DNA of 64,000 nucleotides from Lota lota (GCA_026745465.1 JACYXH010000319.1:2586501-2650500), one strand, 5' to 3'; positions 31,256 through 47,030 are shown, counted from the first letter of the stretch. The notes: a model not told the origin generated them from the sequence alone. Made by a program: numbers and translations.

Positions 31256-31257
<2 letters not shown>
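29738..31257. other. single-copy DNA, no gene seen
   Basis: Includes a short TG array (about 30602-30641), a poly-G run near 30490 and a (CAC)n run near 30972. No recognisable coding sequence. Confidence 0.5.

Positions 31258-31344
<87 letters not shown>
31258..31344. repeat. (CA)43 microsatellite
   Basis: Pure CA array. Confidence 0.98.
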
Positions 31345-31347
<3 letters not shown>

Positions 31348-31423
31348 GCCTCATGATAATTATCTTGCCAACCTTCATATGGTTTTTAATTGTTTGGAGG
31401 TTGAGGTGGGAGAGATAGACGAT

Positions 31424-31445
31424 GGGGGGGGGGGGGGGGGGGGGG
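31424..31445. repeat. poly-G tract
   Basis: Twenty-two consecutive G. Confidence 0.95.
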
Positions 31446-31517
31446 TAGCTTTTATCTGAGCACTAGCATGAGGGATTTTTTAATAACCTCACCCTTGCAC
31501 TTTTCCTGCAGTGAACT

Positions 31518-31561
<44 letters not shown>
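31518..31561. repeat. (TA)n microsatellite
   Basis: TA array with one ACA interruption. Confidence 0.95.
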
Positions 31562-32127
31562 ACCGAGCATATGGGTGGATGCACATTTCCTTTGTTCTTA
31601 ATACATCAAAGAAATCCCATTAAAAAGTGAAATACAACATACCAACATACACCCATGTTGAAACTCTTAACGATAGGCTACTGTACGTTATTCAGTATTT
31701 TATTGTTTTTCAGTTTCATTGACTCAATATTTTGGCACAATTGAAATACACTTCATCAATCATGTTCATATCAGCACAAACTATGGAGATATGTTTACAT
31801 TACTATTAATGGTTCCAACCCTATTTCATTCGATTCAATTCAACGTCTTCAACGTGCAATTTGAGCTGGTGTGCGTCTTGTACTTATTACTGTAATGAGT
31901 GGACTATGTGTTTGCAGTACAGCTTTGCAGTAATGTCAATATTGACACTCCACACTAGTGTGTAAAGCACTTCCCCACACAATGACAGCGCTGCAAGATG
32001 GCTTTCATTACGACAGAGACGCCCATCTCCACAAAGTTGTACACCTTTTCCTTGTCTTTTTCCATTAGAGTTGCAGACGCTTGTGACTCTACGACAGTAA
32101 TATAATAGGTTTGTGTGAGTAAAACAA
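31562..32127. other. single-copy AT-rich DNA
   Basis: Nothing recognised. Confidence 0.5.
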
Positions 32128-32142
32128 CAACAACAACAACAA

Positions 32143-32173
<31 letters not shown>

Positions 32174-32177
32174 AACA
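32128..32177. repeat. (CAA)n(CGACAA)n repeat
   Basis: CAA units change to a hexanucleotide alternation of CGA and CAA and back, suggesting one point change was copied by later expansion. Confidence 0.95.
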
Positions 32178-34080
<1,903 letters not shown>

Positions 34081-34240
34081 GGAGAGCCTAACAGCGGTTA
34101 GGGTCTTTGACGAGCAGCCGAAAGGTTCTGGGTTCTTACCTCAAATGGCCACAGTCTACCCGTAGGCGTCCTTGAGCAAGATAACTAACCCTAACCTGCT
34201 CCTTGATGAGGCGCTTCTCAAAGTCGCTTTGGATAAAAAG
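34081..34240 (+). mobile_element. tRNA-headed V-SINE-like copy, most complete of the set
   Basis: Order of parts: tRNA-like head (AGCGGTTAGGGTCTTTGA), B-box area (AAAGGTTCTGGGTTC), central core (ATGGCCACAGTCTACC, then TCCTTGAGCAAGATAACTAA) and L2-type tail (AAAGTCGCTTTGGATAAA). This layout matches fish V-SINEs, which are Pol III-transcribed retroposons thought to borrow LINE machinery through the shared tail. Internal promoter boxes are degenerate. Confidence 0.82.
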
Positions 34241-35838
34241 TTCCACTCCTCCCGGTCGACAGTCAGGGACGACCGGAGGCAGTCTGGGAGTCTTCATCCA
34301 ACACCAAGGTGTTACACAAAAAGCCCTGAAATATGGGCTCAAGTCATTATTTAGTTGACTGGCTTGAATAACACTGGATTTTGTCAATTGGACGCCACAC
34401 CGCTGGAATGAGCAGTTGAAAATGACGGCAACGGAGACTCTTTCTGGCCTATCAGAAGCCGCGAGCATTTCATTTGATCCTCGAAGAAAACCCTTCCCCC
34501 AGAAATGACCATTTAGTTGCATGCTCTCTTCAATTCCCCCTGTTGGGGAGCTTGTTGTTCAATGCAATTGGCCCACTCTTGAATAGGATAAAGAAAGATC
34601 TCTCCTTCAGGTAAAGGCTATATTATAAGTGCTGCACCATGCACGCGAGGGAGCGAGAGAAACATCAAAATACCCTTGATGCTCTTTTGATAATAACTTT
34701 TTTTTTTATGATTGTCTTCACAAACAGTGAAGGATTGAAACAAAAGTGCACAATCAAAGTTTGCCATCGCTCTTATCACTTGATTTCATCAGTCTCTGAC
34801 GAAGGATGGGACCAGCCCTAACCATCGACGATATCAGTGGAAACAGAGCCGCCTGAGTTGTTGCCTTTGAAACATGATCAAATGTGTTGTTGGAATCAAC
34901 AAACACCAAAGACTTAATCCTTCTTGGAGGAACACGGGGCAAGCTATCGTTATGCATTTCATTATCATTGCAACGAAGTGATCAATGTTAGAGCTGCGTT
35001 TAACCGGTGTTTGCTAGTTACACAGCGATTGGAATGAAGTTGTGCTAAAGTGCTATGTCACTCTCTTGTCTCTCTCTGTCTCTCTGTTTCTCTCTGCATG
35101 GGACTACAGCACAAAAGTGCTCCCAAAAATGTATTATTTTGTAATTACTTTTTTACATAATTTAGACACAGCATCTGTTGTTGTTTGAGAGCAAAACCAC
35201 TGATTTCATGCCAAAGAAATAATCTTTGAGAAGGAAATAAACACAGCCCTTGTTTCATGTAGTGTGTGCTTTCCTTCCCCCTCTGTGTGGAGTGAGAAGG
35301 GGGTTGGGGACACTTGAAATATACTCTGACATCCATGGCAATTAAATTAGCTTCTAAAATAGCTGCCATTGCCCTGAACTGATAGCCCAAGAAATCCCCC
35401 CTTTTTTATACATCAAGCAAACATGAAAATACTTTTATGGAAAACTGTCAGCATTATTCCTCTTACGCAGATTGTAAGATGAATGGCCTATTTTGAGTGG
35501 TGTTTTTGAATAATGAATATCTTATGGGAAAGCGCATAGTGCTCTATAAAAAAGGTGCATTTTTGCCACAGTAAAAGGGGCCAATTGATAAGTTCAGCGA
35601 TGGTATGTGGCGAATTGAAATAGTCCCACATCAATTGAAATGCTTTTTAAGACATTTTGTGTATGTGTATATATATGTGTATATATATACGATTATATGT
35701 CACGCCAATCTCATAGATATGTTGCATTTTCATTGTACTAATTTAATGTCAATCATTAATTGACATGAGGTGTGCTTGGCCCAGGAATTCAATAAAAATA
35801 TTACCATGATCCAGCTCTGTAAATACACACAAAACTGT
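34241..35838. other. single-copy DNA, no gene seen
   Basis: Includes a CT-rich run near 35065 and a TA/TG-rich run near 35665-35690. The 128-codon minus frame at 34136-34522 overlaps the SINE and is not a gene candidate. Confidence 0.5.
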
Positions 35839-35899
35839 CTTTTTACTTGTGTGTTTGTTTGTGTGTGTTTGATGCATGTATGTGTGTGTGCATTTATAC

Positions 35900-35930
<31 letters not shown>
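35839..35930. repeat. interrupted (TG)n
   Basis: TG blocks broken by TTT, ATGCATGTA and TATAC. Confidence 0.93.
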
Positions 35931-37000
35931 ATACAGTGAGAGAGGTGGCGAGCGAGCAAAGGGATGTGAGGATAAGGATCCTCACAGGATCCAGGATCAC
36001 CCAGAGCAAGACATGGCACAGACAGTAGGGTAGTGGAGGTCTTCATCCAGTGGTCCCCTGACTGATAGCTCAAACTCAGCAGTATTATGTCCACTCAATG
36101 ATGCTCCACACACATCTCCATAACTGGCCTGCATCTTCACACTGCTGTTGGAGAAAAATACAACACAATTCCAGATATAACACAATGGAAGATAGTGTGA
36201 AACAAAGAAAACAAATTGAGGCAATACGTTTTATTGTTGACAGTTTTTAATAATGCTTAATAAGCCCTTGCAGAGCTTCAACACAATCGTGCAATGTTTT
36301 TCTCAGCTCTATTTTATCTCCCATGAATTTATTATTTCCACAAAAAAGGTGATATCCCATTTAATAGAAATTGGAACTTATTTTGTTTTTCATTCTGTCA
36401 TGGTGACCAGTCTCTTATATCTGCCATGTTTCCATCCTAAATATGTCCCTTTCCCCTTCTCCTCCATCCAGGGTGAGGGTGGAAGTGATGGTGGTGATGG
36501 TGGTGGTGGATGAGGGGTTGTGTCATTGCCGAGTCCGCACAGCTGTTTAGCAGCAGGTTGGGTCCAGCTGGACATGTTTTTCTGAGCATCTTGGACCACC
36601 GTGGCCCCTCTGAGGGCCTTTGAATGGACAGCTGAGCCCTAACTGCCCTACAGGCCTGACAAACGTGCAATACAACATGGTTCAGAAAGATTTTCTCCCC
36701 ACCGTAACCGTTGTTACTCACAATAGCACTGATGTTAACATCGCTGTACTAAGCTGTAAATAGATCTGAACTTTATTTTATCATTACCAACAGCCGCAAA
36801 TGCCTGTTGTGATCGCTGCTCTCTATTGTTTACTTTTGTTCTCATCGTAACCTTTGGTGAGCGTGGTTTGCAGTCGCTCGAGATGTATTTACCTATGTGC
36901 ATCGCTTACGACTGTATAATGTGTGCTGTGTGTGTGCGTACATACTGTGTGCTGTGTGCTGGGCTATGTTCCAAAACCCGTCTCGGAGAGTGCAGCACAT
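35931..37000. other. single-copy DNA with one weak exon-like segment
   Basis: Contains a GGT/GAT-rich run (about 36478-36515). At 36794-36856 a 63-nt segment has an acceptor-like TTATCATTACCAACAG and a donor-like TTTG|GTGAGC and is open in one frame, encoding a hydrophobic, Cys-rich stretch. I rate it only as a weak possibility. Confidence 0.35.
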
Positions 37001-37019
37001 ACGTACGTACGTACGTACG
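37001..37019. repeat. (ACGT)n tract
   Basis: Nearly five ACGT units, each fully self-complementary. Confidence 0.93.
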
Positions 37020-37244
37020 AACTGATGTGCATTTTATGTGTGTGTGTATTTATACTAGTGTGGTTCACTTTACACCCACATTTAATATACAGCGGCAGTT
37101 AAAATAACAACAGCAACCTTTGCCAAGGCGGTAAACAGCGCAGCAACAAGAAATCTAATTAAGTCATGTAGCATCTGACCTGCAGGAGAAGTGTGACACG
37201 CTGTTTGTGAGAGCTAGATGTTGGTGGGCAGGGGGTGGGGTGTG

Positions 37245-37367
<123 letters not shown>

Positions 37368-37508
37368 AGTGGGCGGAGGAATGGGGGTGGTCTAAGAGTG
37401 CAGCTGTAATTGGAAGTGCACTCGGTGAAGAGTGATTTCAATCATCTGCTGTGACTCCTTCCAGGGTCACTCAGACATTCCAGATTAATTGACCTGAGAT
37501 GGGCACAG

Positions 37509-37850
37509 ATGAGGAGGAGGAGGAGGAGGAGGAGGGGTTGGAGGAGGAGGTGGAGGAGGAGTAAGAAGGAGCAGGGGGAGGACCAACTTGGGCGTTGGTC
37601 TTGCATGTATACAACCCATGACAATATGGCGAGAAAGAGGGAGAGAAAGAAAGTGAGAGAGAAAGAGAGAGAGAGGGAAAGAGAGAGAGGAGAGAGATGG
37701 GGTAGAGAGAAAGAGAGAGCCAAGAGGGGGGGAGAGAGAGAGAAGGAGAGACACTGGGGGAAAGAGAGAGAGCGAGAGCACGACAGGGGAGAGAGAGAGA
37801 GGAAGGGAGAGAGAAAGAGAGGGAGAGATGGAAGAGTGAGAGAGAGTCAC
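37509..37850. repeat. (GAG)n and homopurine GA tract
   Basis: A GAG trinucleotide run (37509-37563), a short unique break containing a TATACAACCCATG stretch, then about 225 bp of degenerate GAGAGA/GAAAGAG. Long frames here are artefacts. Confidence 0.94.
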
Positions 37851-38920
37851 ACATTGTGGATTCATTACCTTGGTCCTCTTCACAGCTTGAGCCGGTAATC
37901 TGACAGCCATGTATTTTAAATCACATCGCCACGCAATTTATATACTCTGTAAGTAAAAAAAAACACACACTTTATCCTTTATCCTTAATTCAATCACCAT
38001 AGAAATGACAAAAATGGACTGGCTAACAGCCTTTAAACATGTTTAGCAGAGAAGCCTCAATGCAAAGTGGTTAAGCATGCAGATGGCAAAGAGAGCGTCA
38101 ATGATATAATCATTTTAAGGTGCTCAATATTGTTTGTGAAGCGCCAATCAGAATGAAGGTTTGCATTTCTAAATCCTTTTCTTAGGGGTTTGCGTGAACT
38201 GTAAATGTTGGTCTCATATTTCATTAGAAATTATTGAATGTTTACAAATTTGTCGTCTGATGCCGTGGAAATACTATTTCACTATTGATATCTGTACAGC
38301 TGATTCGAAAAAAGAAAACAACACGAGATAACAAGAACTCGTCATCTTCCTCAAAATCAATGAAATACAAACAAACTTGTTTTTTCAGTTAGTTTTCTGT
38401 GTTCGCTTCTGAGGGCCAATGAAAAGGCGGCACGGAAACAATGGCGCTCTGGAAAGCGAGCGGCTGAACGGAAGAACGATACCCTGCAACAGGGGTCCTC
38501 GTTCACAAACACACGGCACTCTAGTTAAACACAGGTGCTGGTGCTGGCCAAGGGTCCCTCTCTGCCAGCCCCAGCTTAGAGACGCGGGGCGGGTTAGACG
38601 CTGGGCACGGCGACCGCCCCGCATAAACACAGAGGTGGGCACATCAGTCACAACAACCAGGGCCAGCCCCACTGAAAACAAGCACCCGTTTTGTATGCAA
38701 TTTTATTTGGCAGCTGTGCGGCTGTTTGTGTGTGCATGTTTCATATACACACACGCACAATACAATAATTCCTTTGTTGTCAGCCAGCAGAAAGCCTGAA
38801 ATAGGCTACGATATACTATATACCGAGGATCAGAAACAAAGCAATGATACGTCTTATTTGTTTACCACCATGTTTGCTGCTAGTAACTGCTCTCTCAATG
38901 GTATCCACAGTAGCAGGGGT
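37851..38920. other. single-copy DNA, no gene seen
   Basis: A strong acceptor-like/donor-like pair bounds 37885-37947, but all three frames are closed. The 38110-38290 stretch looks conserved-noncoding in character, and 38385-38680 is GC-richer. Confidence 0.5.
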
Positions 38921-39003
38921 CAGTCAGTCACTATACAGTCAGTCACTTTACAGTCAGTCAGTATGCAGTTAGTGTACAGTTAGTGTACAGTCAGTCAGTT
39001 AGT
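38921..39003. repeat. CAGTCAGT minisatellite with changing period
   Basis: Three 15-bp units (CAGTCAGTCACTATA and variants) at 38921-38965, then two identical 11-bp units (CAGTTAGTGTA) at 38966-38987, then further CAGTCAGT. Confidence 0.93.
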
Positions 39004-39030
39004 AGTCAGGAGGCAGTATCAGTCTACATA

Positions 39031-39057
39031 TCTATCTGTCTGTCTGTCTGTCTGTCT
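39031..39057. repeat. (CTGT)n repeat
   Basis: About six TCTG units. Confidence 0.93.
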
Positions 39058-40584
39058 TTATAGGGTAGGTTTCAGGAATGATTTTAAAACACCCATTGCC
39101 CACGCTGTTCCCAGAGGATTCCACACTGTATTTAATCGTAACAAAGCAACAGACCAGTCAATCATGCATTCCCTTCGGTGCCATTATCGTACAACCCTTG
39201 TAGACCTTGTAAATGAAATGTATGCGTTAACATTGCCAATGACTCACTCTGTGGCCTCTGTTGGTTTCCCTTTACCCTTTGATAAACACTGGGAGTCCAC
39301 GTGATCGTTCAGCTTCCTGACACCAAAGACATGATGCATATTCTGATGTATATGGTCCACGTTCAGTAAACAGCTTAGATGCGGTTTATGTTATATTTCT
39401 ATATATTTCCATGTTGTCAATCTCATGTCATATAGATCTCATAATTTGATTTATTGTTATAAAAATAAGCAAAGTTAAACAATGCAACATCAACGGGCAC
39501 TACTATGATGAGAAATATTTCATTTGAAATGAGCCAAAGACAGATTAATGCCATGAAGTCCCTTGTCTGTCGACTCTATCGGTCCTTGCTAATCCATAAG
39601 GGTTAGCATCCTTCTTTGTCACTCCGAAGCGGGGCTATCTGAACACGTGTCAGCCCCAATCAGGTTCACTGGTTCTGCAAAAGCATCACATCACAACATA
39701 CAGATATCGTTTGTTCGATACGACAATAAATATGAGGCAAACAAAAAATCCTATTATTGTGTGTTTCTGAAGTGCCATTCAGGTTGAGGTCTTTTTGAGC
39801 GGCATTATATAAGGTACGGTAGGTAACTTCCACAGAAGAAAGTTTGCTTGCAACCGGTATAAGCGTGTTTCTCCCCTTATCTTCTGAAACCCTTTATCCC
39901 TCTGGGATGCAATTTTCTTTCCAGAAACCGTGAATTCATCGCAGGAAAAAAAAGTGCCCGGTAACACTACTGTTTTCGAAGACACCCTTACTGGCTGGTC
40001 CTCCCATCACCCTCCACCCCCATGCCCTCCTCCCACCCCCTATTCCCCCCCCCCCCCCCCCCCCTGGTAAACAGGCCCTGACTCAAGCTGTACCGGGTGT
40101 CAGGGATGCCAACACGCCTAAGGGAGGACAAGGAACATATTGCTCTCTGTGCCGAACCCTTCCAGGATTAAACATTAACTCGTGCCCCGCTCTAAAACTT
40201 TAATATCTGTGCATGCATCAACTGTTTGAATCTGGCTGCCTCCCAGGAACATGTCATCCGCGCGTTACGGGAAAACCATTTTATTTATTTCCCTTTAAAT
40301 ATCGATTTTTTTTTTTATGTGACCGCATCTTGATGAGAAGTGGGGTGTGAATATGTCATTAAAATTGGTTGATGAAGAGAAAAAACATCTATTCCGGGAT
40401 TTTGTCTCACAATGAAATAATAAAAATACTCATTCATCGTCAGCCTTACTTACTATTAACATAATTAAATGAGGATTAAAAAGTCAATATTGGCTGCAGC
40501 AACATAAACATATAGCCTAAAGCAACAGTTCATATCCAAACAATACACTTCATTTCTGGAGATCTTTAGGATGTAAGCTTCAAG
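39058..40584. other. single-copy DNA with poly-C
   Basis: A 20-nt C run lies at 40045-40064 within a C-rich stretch. Nothing else recognised. Confidence 0.5.
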
Positions 40585-40667
40585 GGCAGGATAGTGTAGC
40601 CTGAAGGTTCTGGGTTCAATCCCCAATGTCCACCTGTAGGTAACCTTGAGCAAGAAGTCTAACCTCT
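40585..40667 (+). mobile_element. V-SINE-like copy, 3'-truncated
   Basis: Head GGCAGGATAGTGTAGCC, clear B-box-type GGTTCTGGGTTCAATCCCC and core ACCTTGAGCAAG are present. The tail is absent and sequence changes after CTAACCTC. Confidence 0.75.
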
Positions 40668-41549
40668 AGCCTCGTGAGACCATCCAGATACTCAAGTTTG
40701 CGTTTTGCAATGAATATCAGTCTGGCCTTGGCTGGGCAGCTATTTCCAAATATGGGGGCGGCCTCACGTTGTTCAAAAAACTCAAACTAAGTGACGCTGT
40801 TGCTCCCTCACTCTTTCGGAATCCAGTTAGAAGTGAAGCAAAAACAAATTCTCCTCTTGGAAAATTCAGTCTTATTCAATCTATTTCGGATGAAACGGTT
40901 TTGAGTCCTCCATAGATTGCTACAACTTCTGTGGTCCTATAATTTGTTATATGTTTAGGAGAGGCAAAGGGATCACGGCCAGATGGATCTGCAGAGAGAA
41001 ACCGAATGTTAACTTGCAACATCAGGATGGTCACAAGGTTTTTTCATCGTGAAATTTGATTTGAAGACATATCTTTAAAGACAAGGCTGTGTCGTAAAAC
41101 CAAACACATCACATTTGAGCTTTTGTCACAAAAAACACTACAATTCACGACAAGCAGAATTGTCTTATTTTCCAAGCAGAATAAAACATGGAAACAACCC
41201 GGCAACATGGTGTCAGTCACCCTGTGTGGCTCCACGCGTTCCACTGCTACTGTAGCGCTTCCAGAACAACATCCACTTGATTTAGCTGATGACTATCTCA
41301 ACGCATTTGTAACGCTTTGCCGTGCAGAATACCAAAACACAAACCCCCCACCCCCTTTATATTTCACTTTATTTTGTATTTTATTGCTTTCTCTCCCTCA
41401 TTGCCTCTTGTTCTCTCCCTCCATCATCCCTCACTTGCCATGTCTCGTTTCTTCTTCTCCTACTCTTCTGGGGCGTTGACACATCACAGCTCCTTCAAAT
41501 AATGAAAATTTTTCCCCATGGGAGTGATGAGGTGGGTGTGTGGGTGTGA
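40668..41549. other. single-copy DNA, first part possibly a dispersed repeat
   Basis: 40668-40860 (TCGTGAGACCATCC..., GCAGCTATTTCCAAATATGG) looks like a dispersed fish repeat to me, but I cannot name it. The rest is unique, then C/T-rich. Confidence 0.35.
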
Positions 41550-41588
41550 GTGTGTGTGTGTGTGTGGGGGGGGGGAGGGGGGGGGGGG
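41550..41588. repeat. (TG)n followed by poly-G
   Basis: A short TG array then a G run with one A. Confidence 0.95.
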
Positions 41589-41656
41589 TCAAACGTCCCC
41601 TTTAAGCTGAACCTGTTTTCTGCTAAACAGTATATTGTATCAGAGGTTGAAGGATA

Positions 41657-41659
<3 letters not shown>

Positions 41660-41706
<47 letters not shown>

Positions 41707-41734
41707 TGTGGGGGGGGGGGGGGGGGGGGGGGGG
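41660..41734. repeat. (TG)n followed by poly-G
   Basis: TG to about 41710, then a 24-nt G run. Only 70 bp from a second compound of identical order. Confidence 0.96.
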
Positions 41735-41792
41735 ATGTACTGTTTTAATGCAAGAATTCCTGCACCAGAGTGGTTGGGAGGCAGACAAAGTG

Positions 41793-41822
41793 CCCCCCCC
41801 CCCCCTCCCCCCCCCCCCCCCC
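41793..41822. repeat. poly-C tract
   Basis: Twenty-nine C with one T. It sits within 60 bp of a poly-G run, so the two can pair. Confidence 0.95.
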
Positions 41823-42257
41823 ATTCATCCATACCTCTACCTCGGAGCTTCATCATTCTCTGAGCTCTGCTCCACCTTCTCTCTAATCTTTACAGCATGC
41901 GCTGTAGCTCTCTCCGCTCCACTCCTTGTCTTAGTGCCTCCCCAACCTCAGTCCCAACCCCAACCAAAGTGCCTCCACCCCTAACTGCATAAATGCTTAC
42001 ACAGGAGAATGACAACTTTGGTTGGGGGTGGTGGTAGTGACTCTCTCTCACCATCATATTTTTTTTTGTATTCTGTGTATGTGCCATGACTGTAAATGCA
42101 CTGCCTTGTGAGTTATCTCTGCAGGGGTGTGTGTGTGTGTGTGTATGAGAGAGTTGTTGGTGTTATTTTACTTCAGTATGTTTTCTGCCGTCTGCGCATC
42201 TGTGCTCTGTTTGTCTAATCCAAGGATGCATTGGGGTGTTTGCGAGTGCGCTGAATA
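41823..42257. other. single-copy DNA, no gene seen
   Basis: A C/T-rich first part; short TG run near 42127. Confidence 0.5.
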
Positions 42258-42259
42258 TG

Positions 42260-42331
<72 letters not shown>

Positions 42332-42343
42332 GGGGGGGGGGGG
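42258..42343. repeat. (TG)n followed by poly-G
   Basis: About 70 bp TG with one CG step, then 15 G. Confidence 0.96.
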
Positions 42344-42547
42344 TGGTGTGTGTGAATACGATCAATCTCCACCAAGTGTTAACATCGTCACGCAACTGCA
42401 CACACGGACAGCTCCCTGTGGGGAGACGCAGTCATCCCATGCATGATCTGTAGACAAGGAAGACATTTCTGAACGTTATAAAATGCTGAAATTCCTTATT
42501 AAGACTTAACTGTGTGTTCTCTCCACTGAATTCAAAATGCCTTGCAC

Positions 42548-43239
<692 letters not shown>

Positions 43240-43350
43240 CCAACGCCATCACCTCCGCAACCACCATCATCACCATCACCAAAACTACCACCATCACCAC
43301 CACCACCACCGCCATCACCATCACCACCGCCTCCACACCACACCACACGT
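43240..43350. repeat. (CAC/CAT)n trinucleotide-type tract
   Basis: Degenerate ACC/ATC units. Asp/Gly/Val-rich frames across it are artefacts. Confidence 0.92.
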
Positions 43351-44216
43351 GCTTGCACAACAAACATAATCAAACGACACACGTTGACATCTGCGATACT
43401 GCAGTCGTTGGTTTTCCAATTAGCATGAATAATGTGACACACGATTAGCCGACAGCCCTCTGATGTCCTGAGGAGGCTTGCTGGCTTTATTGCATTTCCT
43501 CTCCAACTTTCACAGCTTCTAGAAGAAAACGTCCTGTCTGTTGACATGCTAGCCAGTTCTTTTCATTTTTCTCTTTCTTTTTGAGAGATCTTAACATTTT
43601 TGCAGATGTGGGCTCCACGAGGGTATTGGAGACCTAATTAGGGATTCAATATAGTATATATTTGGTTTACTTATGTTGTACATTCTCTCACAGTATTGCA
43701 GTTCCCGTGGCTGAGCCAACGTTCACTTTATGAATTTCTAGTTTTGGGTGAGGAAGGTTGAAGGAGATCTTTCATTATGTACAGAGGACGATTCTCTCTA
43801 TTTTTGCCTTACTTTATTAACATGCTGTGTATATAAAATTTGTGACTCAACTGGTTTCCTAAGATGGATGCCCGATGCTCCGGTATCATATTACACTTCA
43901 GCACCTTGGGTGTGAGCCCTGGAGTATATAATCAACTTATTTTGTTGCTTCTCCCTTGGCTACACAAGGGGTATGTAGGTGCATAATGTAGTAAAATGTC
44001 ACCATGATAAATATAACCTTTTCAGGGAGTGGCAAGCGGAGCTGCATCTATGTACTTGCATTAAACCAGATCTGGGCGGTTTGAAGCTTTGGTTGTATTA
44101 GCGTTTGGGAATTAATTGCTGTCAGCAGGTCTGGTCGTAAATCCTCACACCTTAAACAAAAAACAAAGGACATTGGATCAGAATCCGAATTTTCCTTTCT
44201 TCAAGAAAGTGTGGAT
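43351..44216. other. single-copy DNA, no gene seen
   Basis: AT-rich; nothing recognised. Confidence 0.5.
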
Positions 44217-44324
44217 TAGGAGGAGGAGGAGGAGGAGAGGAGTACACGAGATGAAGCCAGCATTCACAGTGTGTCCACAGCATCCCCCCACCCCCCCCCC
44301 CCCCCCCCCCCCCCCCCACCCCCC
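44217..44324. repeat. (GGA)n and poly-C tracts
   Basis: A short AGG array (44217-44240) and a C-rich run at 44285-44324 with two A interruptions. Confidence 0.94.
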
Positions 44325-44980
44325 AAGGCCACTGGGTCCAGGCGCCACTGCCCTTCAAACTGCAGTGGTTTAGTACAGAGTCTAATGGTGTTAAGTGCGC
44401 TGGCCACATCACTTTCCACATTCCGTCCTGGCGTTGGCCACATAATCAAAAGCCCACCCAGGATGTTATCCTGGAAGCCCCCTGAGCAGCCCTCTCTCTC
44501 TGTTCTATTCCTTAAGGGGCTTCGGCTCTAAGTCCATTAATGAGTTCTGCTGAAGAGGCAGCGCTTGTCATTATACTGAAGTGGGGGGAGGCAACAGGCC
44601 AGGTTGTTGAGGTGATTTGATGAGGCAAGTAGACTGGGGGGCTATTTTTATAATATCAGCGAATGTGTCCCCTTACACAGAGGGGGCTTTCTCTCTCTAC
44701 TGACTCAAACAGGCCAAACGTCCTGCTGAAGGACGGCTGGTCTATGGTTAGACAAAGTGGCATCTGTGAGCGCCTGTTTGTGAAGCCCTGACTGAGGCGG
44801 CTAACGTGTAGTTCCTCTAAAGGCCTGTAGGTGCTTCGTGGTGGTTGGATGCAAAAAGACCCGACCCCATTTGACGCAATGGCAGAAACTCTACAGCTCC
44901 ATGACAGTCATGTGTAAACCAATGGGTGAAGTCAAGGACGCTATACGTCAATTTTTGTTACAGTCTATGGTGTAGACAAG
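44325..44980. other. single-copy DNA, last part resembling a dispersed fish repeat
   Basis: The stretch from about 44840 to 44975, including CGTCAATTTTTGTTACAGTC and TATGG, resembles a widely dispersed fish sequence (ATTTTTxTACAGTCTATGG type) from memory. It runs directly into the SINE head. Family not known to me. Confidence 0.35.
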
Positions 44981-45150
44981 GGTTTAGGGTAGCCTAGCCG
45001 AAAGGTCCATGGGTCCTGGGTTCAAACCCCAATGGCCACTGTCTACCTGCAGGCATCCTTGAGCAAGATGCCTAACTCATCCACGTTCATTTATTGCAAA
45101 TGATAATTCAAGGTACGACGCTTTGGATAACAGCGTCTGCTAAATAAATG
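44981..45150 (+). mobile_element. tRNA-headed V-SINE-like copy, full length
   Basis: Has head (GTTTAGGGTAGCCTAG), B-box (GGGTTCAAACCCC), core (ATGGCCACTGTCTACC, TCCTTGAGCAAGATGCCTAA) and intact tail (CTTTGGATAACAGCGTCTGC, then TAAATAAATG). The best-preserved tail of the set. Confidence 0.85.
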
Positions 45151-46336
<1,186 letters not shown>

Positions 46337-46370
46337 AAAAAAAAAAAAAAAAAAAAGAATCAACGTGCAC

Positions 46371-46412
<42 letters not shown>

Positions 46413-46425
46413 ACACACACACACC
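46337..46425. repeat. poly-A, then poly-C followed by (CA)n
   Basis: Twenty A (46337-46356), unique AATCAACGTGCACAA, then 40 C (46373-46412) and CA units. The poly-C/CA order equals TG then G on the minus strand. Confidence 0.96.
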
Positions 46426-46975
46426 AGTGACTCGTCAGGGGAGAGAGGACGAGACACCCTGGGAGGGAATATTGTGTCAGGGGGGTGAGAAAGGGTTGAT
46501 TGGGTTGCAGATGTACAGCAACGGTTCTGTATGCATATTGCAGTCGGAAGTCGTGGAACATATAATTGAAAAAAAGAACACAAACATTGATGTCCAGGGA
46601 GGATTACTGGAAATTAGTTTCAAATTCACCGTTCCACACACACTCTCTCGCTTGTCTTAAACTAAAATGCTTCCATGCTGTGTAGATGATTCAAAGTAAA
46701 TGCTTATATAATTAAAACATAGCCTTGGGTTGGCAAAATAATTTATGCCAAACAATGCAGGTGAATGGAAAGCTTTATGAAATGTGATTCATGGCTAGTG
46801 ACAAATTAATGGGATCTGAACAGAGAGGGTTTTTTAATTGTGTTTATGGCATTTCCTCTACGGAGAAACTGTAATTGAATCAGCCCTCCGTGTCAGCCGA
46901 TTGAACTGCAGTCCCTTCGAATTCTGAGGTATTTTACTCTTGACTACTAATTTAGCTTGCTCATGTGAATTTGGA

Positions 46976-46976
<1 letters not shown>
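46426..46976. other. single-copy DNA with NFI-type palindrome
   Basis: TTGGCA (46730-46735) and TGCCAA (46746-46751) form an inverted pair 10 bp apart. Nuclear factor I sites are TTGGC/GCCAA palindromes, though with a shorter spacer. The flank has several TAAT words. No coding feature. Confidence 0.4.
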
Positions 46977-47018
<42 letters not shown>

Positions 47019-47030
47019 GTGAGTGTGTGT
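46977..47030. repeat. (TG)n microsatellite
   Basis: TG array with CG and GA interruptions at the 3' end. Confidence 0.95.

Noticed and set aside
34081-34240. tRNA gene
   Set aside because: The B-box-like sequence belongs to a SINE head; no cloverleaf with acceptor stem could be drawn, and the sequence continues into the V-SINE core and tail.
37885-37947. Exon bounded by a strong acceptor (CTCTTCACAG) and donor (CT|GTAAGT)
   Set aside because: All three frames contain stops within the segment, so it could only be a noncoding exon, for which there is no other sign.
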